Notes under the pieces: model-generated
Database searches by the model: none
Told to the model about the DNA's origin: nothing
The model's input: only the letters and a program-made list of their open reading frames with translations
Program-made: the position numbers and the translations under genes
Assembly (NCBI GenBank): GCA_023451915.1
Contig: JAEXXS010000503.1
Location: forward strand, 1 to 6,731
Source of the DNA: Pseudomonadota bacterium
GTDB taxonomy: Bacteria; Pseudomonadota; Alphaproteobacteria; Rhizobiales; Rhizobiaceae
Direction of reading: 5' to 3'
Length of the DNA stretch: 6,731 nt
Shown: positions 1-5,171 of the stretch, one piece after another
Numbering within the stretch: the stretch's first letter is position 1
Layout of the letters: each line of letters opens with the position of its first letter

Positions 1-635
1 CAAGTGTTGACGCTTGCCACCCGGACACTGCGCGGAAGGCAAGCGAACATCACCGGGATCAGCAGCATGGAGAGAAGGTAGGTCGTAAAAGGAAGGCGCC
101 AATCATAGGCCGCCAGCATGCCGCCCAGCAATAGGAATACCATTCCTCCAAACGAGGCCGCTGCGCTTTGTAGCCCAATGACACGCTGACGCCCTTCGCC
201 TTCGTAGAGCGCACCGATCAGCGTGAGAGCGCCTGTGCTCATTCCCGCGATTGCGAAACCAAGAACTGCACGTGAGATCAGGAGCGTGATCAGGGTGGGG
301 GTGTAAAGCCCGGCAGAGCCCGCGATGGCGAAAAGGAGTGCGGAGGCAATCAACACCCTGCCGGCTCCGATCCGATCGACCATCATTCCAACGATCGTTG
401 CAGACAAAGCGATGATCAGCGCTGGCAGTGTGAGCGCGATCTTGACCAGAAACTGGGCGTTCGGTGTGCCCGCGAACGCATGCGCCATGCCCGGAAGCGC
501 CGGGGTGATGGCAGTCGCGGCCATGGCGGTCAGGCAACTCGCGCCAAGCACCACGATGAGAGTGCCATTGCCACTTGTCGTGTGGGTGCGTGTCACTTCT
601 TGAACGTCTGTACTCGATTGCAACATGGGCGGCAT
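1..635 (-). CDS. MFS transporter, N-terminal half (partial at window edge)
   Basis: The reverse strand is open from an ATG at 635 to the window edge and gives 211 residues with no stop. They form six hydrophobic segments, roughly residues 25-46, 64-85, 93-110, 116-137, 154-175 and 184-200, which is the N-terminal bundle of a 12-TM major facilitator superfamily transporter. Residues 83-92 (GMMVDRIGAG) are the loop 2-3 motif A (GxxxDRxG). Residues 121-135 (SRAVLGFAIAGMSTG) fit the TM4 motif B region. The protein would sit in the inner membrane and probably exports small molecules by proton antiport, as in the DHA/AraJ-like drug-efflux group; the substrate cannot be read. No strong Shine-Dalgarno is visible, and the ATG at 626 is an alternative start. 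It diverges from the LysR gene at 736, its likely regulator. The C-terminal half lies outside the window. Confidence 0.85.
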   Translation of the reverse strand, partial: MPPMLQSSTDVQEVTRTHTTSGNGTLIVVLGASCLTAMAATAITPALPGMAHAFAGTPNAQFLVKIALTLPALIIALSATIVGMMVDRIGAGRVLIASALLFAIAGSAGLYTPTLITLLISRAVLGFAIAGMSTGALTLIGALYEGEGRQRVIGLQSAAASFGGMVFLLLGGMLAAYDWRLPFTTYLLSMLLIPVMFACLPRSVRVASVNT

Positions 636-673
636 TTCTTGTTTCTTTGAACATTCTTCTAGGCTACCTTTTA

Positions 674-734
674 GAGACAGTGGACCGGAAGACAGCTTAA
701 AATGGATTAACTGTCTTCATTTATGGACAGTGAC
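674..734. promoter_or_regulatory. LysR/MFS divergent promoter region with 8-bp inverted repeat
   Basis: GAAGACAG (688-695) and CTGTCTTC (711-718) form a perfect 8-bp inverted repeat with a 15-bp spacer. The core AGACAG/GACAG word also occurs at 675-680 and, as GGACAG, at 726-731. A possible LysR-gene promoter is GAGACA (674-679), an 18-bp gap, then TAAAAT (698-703), so the dyad straddles the -10. Placement between divergent genes is typical of a LysR-type operator. Binding by the adjacent regulator is inference. Confidence 0.5.
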
Positions 735-735
735 G

Positions 736-1650
736 ATGCCGGATATCAGACTGAACGATCTCTTCTTCTTTGTGCAGGTGGTGGACAATCGCGGCTTCGC
801 CGCTGCCTCACGAGCGTTGGGCATCCCCAAATCCACTCTCAGCAAGCGCGTCGCCGAACTGGAAAAGCATCTGGGGGTTCGCCTCATCCAGCGCACGACG
901 CGTCATTTTGGCGTCACCGAGGCCGGTGAAGATTTTCATCGACATGCTGCGGCGGCGCTTTTGGAAGCAGAGGCTGCGGAAAACATCGTGAAACGACGCC
1001 TGGGCGAGCCGCGTGGGCTGGTCCGTATCTCGGCCTCGATGGCAACCGTACAGATGGCGCTGGCTGACCTGCTGCCCGAGTTGGCAAGGCTATACCCCAA
1101 AATCCAGATTGGGCTGGTTGCTACGAGCCGCTATGTCGATCTGGTTCACGAAGGAATTGATCTGGCGATACGCGCCCACCGCGAGCCATTACCGGATTCG
1201 GGGTATATCCAGCATCGGCTTGGCTATGCGCCCAACTATCTGGTTGCGTCGCCAACCTATCTCGACGCTAATGGCAGCCCGGACCAACCAGAAGAGCTCG
1301 CCTCGCATTTCGGGATTGTTCCTGAAAGCAATGGCGCACTCGTCAAATGGCCGCTGCGCAATGACAACGGGGCCGTTAAGCTCGTGCAGCCAGTGCCGAA
1401 GCTGCTTACGGACGATCCGTTCATGATCGTGAATGCGGCGCTGGCAGGAATGGCCATTGCCAATCTTCCCTACGGACTGGCGCGCCCCCACATCGAAAGT
1501 GGCCGCCTGGTGCGGTTATTGCCGTCATGGGAAATGGAAGGCACATCGACGACCTTACTCATGCCGCATCGTCGCGGGCAGTTGCCGTCCGTCAGAGCTG
1601 TAGTGGATTTTCTGGCCGAGAGGATGGTGCAGCATATGTCGCTTCAATAA
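736..1650 (+). CDS. LysR-family transcriptional regulator (CrgA-like)
   Basis: This encodes a 304-residue protein, the usual size for LysR regulators. Residues 5-63 are the winged helix-turn-helix (LNDLFFFVQVVDNRGFAAAS, then ALGIPKSTLSKRVAELEKHLGVRLIQRTTR), ending in the standard TEAGEDF start of the linker helix. Residues about 94-300 are the periplasmic-binding-protein-like effector domain, with the RISASMATVQMALADLLP and DLVHEGIDLAIRAH elements common in the CrgA-like subgroup. I chose the ATG at 736 because the family normally starts only a few residues before LNDLFFF; GGACAG at 726-731 can serve as a weak ribosome site. A GTG at 730 is in frame. The longer reading from 625 would overlap the divergent transporter gene and adds a tail the family lacks. 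It probably controls the divergent MFS gene and itself. The effector is unknown. Confidence 0.9.
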   Translation: MPDIRLNDLFFFVQVVDNRGFAAASRALGIPKSTLSKRVAELEKHLGVRLIQRTTRHFGVTEAGEDFHRHAAAALLEAEAAENIVKRRLGEPRGLVRISASMATVQMALADLLPELARLYPKIQIGLVATSRYVDLVHEGIDLAIRAHREPLPDSGYIQHRLGYAPNYLVASPTYLDANGSPDQPEELASHFGIVPESNGALVKWPLRNDNGAVKLVQPVPKLLTDDPFMIVNAALAGMAIANLPYGLARPHIESGRLVRLLPSWEMEGTSTTLLMPHRRGQLPSVRAVVDFLAERMVQHMSLQ

Positions 1651-1763
1651 TTGAAAGACGTCCCAACCCATCGCGCACTTTATTATCTATACGGTACCGC
1701 CCAATCATCGAAGCAAGCGCCGGCTACAGGCTTTGATCCTCTCAGGATGCCACGAGGCGCATG
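1651..1763. other. Convergent intergenic gap without a clear terminator
   Basis: This gap separates the 3' ends of the LysR gene and the HxlR gene at 1764. The only structures seen are a palindrome CGGTACCG (1692-1699) and a short hairpin ATCCT-CTC-AGGAT (1736-1748). Neither is followed by a T tract, so no intrinsic terminator is called. Confidence 0.5.
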
Positions 1764-2093
1764 CTATGACGCGATATGCCTCTTCTCGATATAACCCTCA
1801 CCCCATTCCTTCATTGCCAGTAGTACTGGCGTCAGGGTCTCGCCGAACGGCGTGAGGGTATATTCAACGCGGGGCGGGACTTCCGCGAACACTTCCCTGC
1901 TGATCACACCATTTTCTTCAAGTTCACGAAGCTGCAATGTGAGAGAGCGCTGGGTGATTCCGCCGATCAAGCGCCGCAATTCACCAAATCGTTTCGTTCC
2001 GTCACCAAGGTAGTGGATGATGATTGGTTTCCATTTACCACCCGCCACATGCACTGTCGCCTCCACGGCACATCGATAGGCTCTGTCTGGCAT
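1764..2093 (-). CDS. HxlR-family transcriptional regulator (QorR/YodB-like)
   Basis: This is a 109-residue single-domain winged-helix regulator of the HxlR family. Visible hallmarks are the N-terminal cysteine C8 (YRCAVEAT), GGKWKPIIIHYL (residues 18-29), the recognition region RFGELRRLIGGITQRSLTLQLRELEENGVISRE (35-67), and the wing PRVEYTLTPFGETL (74-87). The start was moved from the ATG at 2108 to the one at 2093. The sequence GGAGGTATCCGCG just before 2093 is a good Shine-Dalgarno with an 8-nt gap and would lie inside the longer reading, while 2108 has no ribosome site. In QorR, YodB and HypR the N-terminal cysteine senses quinones, diamide or hypochlorite. The same role here is inference, supported by the divergent quinone reductase at 2235. 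It is expected to repress that gene and itself. Confidence 0.9.
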   Translation of the reverse strand: MPDRAYRCAVEATVHVAGGKWKPIIIHYLGDGTKRFGELRRLIGGITQRSLTLQLRELEENGVISREVFAEVPPRVEYTLTPFGETLTPVLLAMKEWGEGYIEKRHIAS

Positions 2094-2107
2094 CGCGGAT
2101 ACCTCCA

Positions 2108-2136
2108 TTAGTATACTTTATTACCTTACATATAAA
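2108..2136. promoter_or_regulatory. Overlapping divergent promoters and candidate HxlR operator
   Basis: On the plus strand, TTAGTA (2108-2113) and TATAAA (2131-2136) are 17 bp apart and could drive the oxidoreductase, with a ~90-nt leader. On the minus strand, CATATA at 2129-2134 reads TATATG, a -10 for the HxlR gene, with TTGTGC (plus GCACAA, 2151-2156) as a weak -35 16 bp away. The AT-rich block at 2111-2128 (GTATACTTTATTACCTTA) lies in the spacer of one promoter and at the predicted start of the other, where a repressor could block both. Its dyad symmetry is only partial. Confidence 0.4.
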
Positions 2137-2139
2137 AAA

Positions 2140-2202
2140 TGTGCCTTCTTGCACAATAGCCTGCATGCAGCGATTTTGTTTGCGAAGCTTCGTCGTCGAC
2201 GA
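2140..2202. repeat. Cluster of short perfect palindromes in the oxidoreductase leader
   Basis: Four short dyads follow one another: TGTGC-N6-GCACA (2140-2155), CTGCATGCAG (2161-2170), CGAAGCTTCG (2183-2192) and TCGTCGACGA (2193-2202). All lie between the predicted promoter and the start codon of the quinone oxidoreductase. The first has the spacing of a CRP/FNR-type site but a different half-site (TGTGC, not TGTGA). The function is unknown. Confidence 0.5.
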
Positions 2203-2234
2203 GCATGTTTGAAATCGCAACAAGAGATATCCCA

Positions 2235-3218
2235 ATGAAAGCTGCTTATTATGATCGCCAGGGCAACGCCCGGGAGGTGCTCGCAATCGGTGAAGTGGAA
2301 ACTCCGCGTCCCGGCCCAGGCGAGGTTCGTGTTGTCGTTCATGTGTCCGGCGTCAATCCAACCGACATTAAGGCCCGTACCGGTTTTTCAGCGACTATGG
2401 CCTATCCCAGAATCATCCCCCACCAAGATGGCGCGGGCATAATCGATTCCATTGGAGAAGGCGTTTCTGCAGATCGGCTAGGGGAACGCGTCTGGGTTTT
2501 TGAGGCGCAGTCCGGGCGGGCCAGCGGAACTGCCGCAGAATATGTGGTGGTTCCCGCCTCAAATGCCATTCCACTGCCGGAGAATGTTCCGTTTGAAATT
2601 GGCGCGAGCCTGGGAATTCCCGCTCTGACGGCGCATCGATGCCTGTTTGCCGATGGAGACATAAAGGGAAAGCGCGTTCTCGTTCACGGCGGTGCGGGTG
2701 TGGTCGGGATGGCGGCGATTCTGCTTGCAAAATGGGCAGGGGCATGGGTGGCAACCACGGTGCTTGAAGATAGTCATCGTGAACTTGCCAAAGCCGCTGG
2801 CGCAGATCTCGTCATCAACCTGATGCGCGAGGATGTCTCCTCCATCATTCGATCTCATACCGGTCAACACGGCGTAGACCGGATTGTTGACGTGAACCTG
2901 AAGGCCAATCTGGAAATCGACATGACGTGTCTCGCACAGGGCGGCGTCATTAGTTCCTACGCCACAGGACAGGCAACAGATGCAATCGAGCTTCCACTAC
3001 TCAAAGCAATGGTCAGCGGATGCGTCTTCCGCTTCGTCTACATCTATAATGTTGATGCCGATGCAAAGCGTGTCGCTATAGAAGCAATAAATGCCTGTCT
3101 CGCATCCGGGGTATACAACCCCAAAATCGCCATGCAGGTGCCGCTGGAACAAATCGCTGCTGCACATGAAGCACTGGAAGCGGGCACGACCGTCGGTAAA
3201 GTTCTGGTCCAGATCTAA
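2235..3218 (+). CDS. NADPH:quinone oxidoreductase, zinc-free MDR (QOR) family
   Basis: This encodes a 327-residue medium-chain dehydrogenase/reductase, about the length of E. coli QOR. Residues 1-120 form the GroES-like catalytic domain (MKAAYYDRQG, then PRPGPGEVRVVVHVSGVNPTDIKARTG and IIPHQDGAGII). Residues ~145-270 form the Rossmann fold, with the nucleotide-binding GGAGVVG at 152-158 inside VLVHGGAGVVGMAAILLAKWAGA. The C-terminal APxxGKVLVQI-type ending is present as AGTTVGKVLVQI. The zinc-binding cysteines of alcohol dehydrogenases are absent, as in quinone or enone reductases using NADPH in the cytoplasm. I chose the ATG at 2235 because family members start MKAA and AAGAGA lies 7 nt upstream; the in-frame ATG at 2205 lacks support. 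It is probably repressed by the divergent HxlR protein. The exact substrate (quinone or unsaturated carbonyl) is not readable. Confidence 0.9.
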   Translation: MKAAYYDRQGNAREVLAIGEVETPRPGPGEVRVVVHVSGVNPTDIKARTGFSATMAYPRIIPHQDGAGIIDSIGEGVSADRLGERVWVFEAQSGRASGTAAEYVVVPASNAIPLPENVPFEIGASLGIPALTAHRCLFADGDIKGKRVLVHGGAGVVGMAAILLAKWAGAWVATTVLEDSHRELAKAAGADLVINLMREDVSSIIRSHTGQHGVDRIVDVNLKANLEIDMTCLAQGGVISSYATGQATDAIELPLLKAMVSGCVFRFVYIYNVDADAKRVAIEAINACLASGVYNPKIAMQVPLEQIAAAHEALEAGTTVGKVLVQI

Positions 3219-3228
3219 CCGCTTAACA

Positions 3229-3251
3229 TGGCAGGCCTTCTAAGCCTGCCA
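3229..3251 (+). terminator. Hairpin after the oxidoreductase gene
   Basis: TGGCAGGC (3229-3236) and GCCTGCCA (3244-3251) form a perfect 8-bp stem with a 7-nt loop, 10 nt after the stop codon. No T tract follows, so termination may be weak or factor-assisted. It separates this gene from the TetR gene downstream. Confidence 0.55.
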
Positions 3252-3296
3252 ATCGCCCCTCAATCGCCAAGCTGAACTCGGTAATCCAAAAATGCG

Positions 3297-3325
3297 TTGA
3301 TTAGGAAATGAATATTCTCTATATA
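3297..3325 (+). promoter_or_regulatory. TetR-gene promoter with operator dyad, copy 1
   Basis: TTGATT (3297-3302) and TATATA (3320-3325) are 17 bp apart and form a plausible sigma-70-type promoter. TAGGAA (3302-3307), an 8-bp gap, then TCTCTA (3316-3321) form an imperfect dyad filling the spacer and touching both boxes. The inner bases AAT (3307-3309) and ATT (3314-3316) are also symmetric. The same block recurs before the hydrolase gene at 3987-4006. This fits autorepression by the TetR protein (inference). Confidence 0.6.
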
Positions 3326-3331
3326 AGCTCC

Positions 3332-3946
3332 ATGAGCAAGCAAAGATCGACACATGAGTCTCGCTCCCGTGGACGTCCACGCGAGTTCGACATGGACAAA
3401 GCGCTGGACGGCGCAGTGCTTCTTTTCCGCGAGCATGGTTTCCATGACGCGTCGCTTGCGGATATAGGCGCGGCAATGCAACTGACCCCCGGCAGTATTT
3501 ACAAGGCATTTCGTGACAAACGGGAAATTTTTGCGGCCGCTTTTGACCATTATACCCGCCATCGGCACGAGCAATTGAAAGCGTTGCTTTCGAGCAAGGC
3601 AACCGGTCGGGAGAAGATTGAGGCAGCTTTAACTTTCCTTGCTGAAACCGCCCACGGTGCGGAAGGAAAAATCGGGTGCATGGTGGTTGGCGCTACCACG
3701 GATATTTCCACCCTTGATGCGGTGTTATCGGCGCGTGTAACAGCTGCAGCCAACTGGATGGAAGGACTGTTTGTCGAATTGATCCAGGCAGGACGGGCCG
3801 ATGGATCAATTTCTAAAACGATAGATCCAGCAACTACAGCGCGCACTTTTCTGTGTTTGACACAAGGTTTGCGCGTTGTTGGGAAAACTGGGCGCACCCG
3901 CGCAGAAATGATGGCCACAGTCCAACAAGCTATGAAGCTGGTTTAA
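3332..3946 (+). CDS. TetR-family repressor, CifR-like candidate
   Basis: This encodes 204 residues, the usual TetR length. An arginine-rich N-terminal tail (residues 1-19) with an RGRP core precedes the DNA-binding domain (20-67), whose helix-turn-helix is SLADIGAAMQLTPGSIYKAF (41-60). Residues ~75-204 are the helical ligand and dimer domain, with C116 in GCMVVGATTD and a second cysteine C175. The ATG at 3332 is preferred: the predicted promoter would start transcription at about this base, and the TetR arm fits it. An ATG at 3308 lies between the -35 and -10 boxes. The next gene encodes a Cif-type epoxide hydrolase. In P. aeruginosa the TetR protein CifR represses cif, uses an N-terminal extension to contact DNA, and senses epoxides through a cysteine. 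The match to CifR rests on context and these features, not on alignment. Confidence 0.88.
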   Translation: MSKQRSTHESRSRGRPREFDMDKALDGAVLLFREHGFHDASLADIGAAMQLTPGSIYKAFRDKREIFAAAFDHYTRHRHEQLKALLSSKATGREKIEAALTFLAETAHGAEGKIGCMVVGATTDISTLDAVLSARVTAAANWMEGLFVELIQAGRADGSISKTIDPATTARTFLCLTQGLRVVGKTGRTRAEMMATVQQAMKLV

Positions 3947-3974
3947 CCGGCCAACCGCTTTAAGGCAGCTTTTT
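3935..3974 (+). terminator. Possible weak terminator over the TetR gene end
   Basis: AAGCTG (3935-3940) pairs with CAGCTT (3966-3971), and the 3' arm runs into five T residues (3970-3974). The stem spans the TetR stop codon and encloses a smaller GCTGG/CCGGC hairpin that competes with it. It may separate TetR transcription from the hydrolase promoter downstream. Confidence 0.35.
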
Positions 3975-3985
3975 ATCGTGACCAT

Positions 3986-4010
3986 TTAGGAAGCAAATAC
4001 TCCCTATTTT
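3986..4010 (+). promoter_or_regulatory. Hydrolase promoter region with operator dyad, copy 2
   Basis: TAGGAA (3987-3992), an 8-bp gap (3993-4000), then TCCCTA (4001-4006) form a dyad matching in 5 of 6 arm positions. The match to the copy at 3302-3321 is ungapped and covers 18 of the 24 positions from TTAGGAA onward. A -10-like TATTTT (4005-4010) sits exactly where TATATA sits in copy 1. The -35 region here is poor (CCATTT), so the promoter may be weak. Shared binding by the TetR protein is inference. Confidence 0.6.
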
Positions 4011-4046
4011 ATCAAATTGACACATAATGCACTGGAAGAACACACC

Positions 4047-5060
4047 ATGGAAAAGCTCAATTTAGGCCAGCTGAAGGCGACCACTGTCCAATTACTCTCG
4101 GCCGTCGCACTCGCGATTGCGCCCTTTAATCTTTCCGCCGACAGAGCCAACGCCGCCAGCGACCTTCCGCCGAATGTTTTGGTATCAGAGTTTACGGATC
4201 AGGCCGTTACGGCCAACGGCATTCGCATGCACTATGTGACAACCGGCGAAGGCGAACCGGTTGTCCTTATACCTGGATGGCCTCAAAGCTGGTACGCTTG
4301 GCGTTATGTCATGAAAGAGTTGGCGGCTACCGGACGAAAGGTATACGCGCTTGACCCACGAGGCTTTGGTGACAGTGATAAACCTGCATCGGGCTATGAT
4401 CTCAGGACCGCTGCCGACGATATTCATGCTTTTATTCAAGCGGCAGGCATCAGTCAGAAAGGCGGCATAGACATCGTTTCGCATGATGTCGGATCGTGGA
4501 TTGCATATGCCCACGCAGACGCCTACCCCGACGATGTTCGTCGCCTCGTGTTGAGCGAAGCGTTGATCCCCGGCAGCACAACGCCGAACTCAATTCCAAC
4601 GGACGCTCAGAACGTCAAATCCTGGCATTTCGCTTTCAATCGCCTGAACGACCTTCCGGAAACATTGGTTTCCGGTCACGAGCGCGCCTACCTGACTTGG
4701 CTGTTTGACAACAAGTCGACCCGCGGTTGGACCATCGATCTGGCGGCACTGGATGAATATGTGCGGGTATTCTCCGCTCCTGGCGCAGCACGGGCCGGTT
4801 TCGAATATTACCGTCAGGCTTTCAGTGCGACGGGCTTGAGCCAGACAAAAACGCGTATGGCGCGTAAACTCACCATGCCAGTCCTGACCATCAGCGGTGA
4901 GCACAGTTTAAGTACCGCCATGCTGAAGAACATACAGCCATTGGCTCAGAATATCGAAGGGGTGGTGCTTGAAGGCTGCGGCCACTATCTGCCGGAGGAA
5001 TGTCATGCGGAATACTCCAAAGCCATTTCCAATTTTTGGCGAAACAATCCCGTTAGATAG
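4047..5060 (+). CDS. Secreted Cif-like epoxide hydrolase (alpha/beta hydrolase)
   Basis: This encodes 337 residues, starting at the ATG at 4047, which has GGAAGAA 6 nt upstream. Residues 1-36 form a signal peptide: K3/K10, a hydrophobic stretch 14-29, and an ANA-A cleavage site near 36/37. The mature alpha/beta hydrolase has PGWPQSWYAW (76-85) at the oxyanion/HGxP position, DPRGFGDSDKP (103-113), and nucleophile D147 in SHDVGSW. E171 (SEALIPG), H194 (SWHFAF), Y255 (FEYYR) and H313 (EGCGHYLPEEC) complete the set. These align, with the same spacing from D147 to E171, to D129, E153, H177, Y239 and H297 of P. aeruginosa Cif, whose His/Tyr ring-opening pair defines a distinct epoxide hydrolase class. 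It probably hydrolyses epoxides in the periplasm or outside the cell. Haloalkane dehalogenase is less likely given the Cif pattern. Its regulator is probably the upstream TetR protein. The substrate is unknown. Confidence 0.88.
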   Translation: MEKLNLGQLKATTVQLLSAVALAIAPFNLSADRANAASDLPPNVLVSEFTDQAVTANGIRMHYVTTGEGEPVVLIPGWPQSWYAWRYVMKELAATGRKVYALDPRGFGDSDKPASGYDLRTAADDIHAFIQAAGISQKGGIDIVSHDVGSWIAYAHADAYPDDVRRLVLSEALIPGSTTPNSIPTDAQNVKSWHFAFNRLNDLPETLVSGHERAYLTWLFDNKSTRGWTIDLAALDEYVRVFSAPGAARAGFEYYRQAFSATGLSQTKTRMARKLTMPVLTISGEHSLSTAMLKNIQPLAQNIEGVVLEGCGHYLPEECHAEYSKAISNFWRNNPVR

Positions 5061-5067
5061 TTCGAAA

Positions 5068-5107
5068 GAAATGCCGTCGCGGCGGTAAAGCGCAGCGACG
5101 GCGTTTC
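5068..5107. terminator. Bidirectional terminator between convergent genes
   Basis: GAAATGCCGTCGC (5068-5080) pairs with GCGACGGCGTTTC (5095-5107), a 13-bp stem with one G-T pair. The loop can close further with GCG/CGC (5082-5084 and 5091-5093). It begins 8 nt after the hydrolase stop and ends about 65 nt from the stop of the convergent crotonase gene. The short A and T runs flanking the GC core suit termination in both directions. Confidence 0.75.
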
Positions 5108-5171
5108 AGCGTCGATGACCCTTCAATGAAGCCGTTTTCGTCAAGGTGGCCAGCCTTCCCCCCCAAGACTG

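Noticed and set aside
133..145. GGAATACCATTCC dyad next to TAGGAA
   Set aside because: It is inside the MFS coding region, with arms and spacing unlike the TetR operator candidates; probably chance.
103..654. Minus-strand reading frame beginning MFKETRNAAH
   Set aside because: It is rich in His, Arg and Cys without any domain and overlaps the MFS frame on the same strand, whose translation shows clear membrane segments and motif A.
625..735. Longer LysR start at 625
   Set aside because: It would overlap the divergent MFS coding region, has no ribosome site, and adds 37 residues not normal for the family.
2161..2202. SphI, HindIII and SalI sites close together, like a cloning-vector polylinker
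   Set aside because: The bases between the sites do not match common vector linkers, and the stretch lies naturally between two divergent genes. Short palindromes explain it.
4017..4046. TTG start, or TTGACA (4017-4022) as a -35 box for the hydrolase
   Set aside because: The ATG at 4047 has a good ribosome site and begins a proper signal peptide. No -10 occurs about 17 bp after TTGACA.
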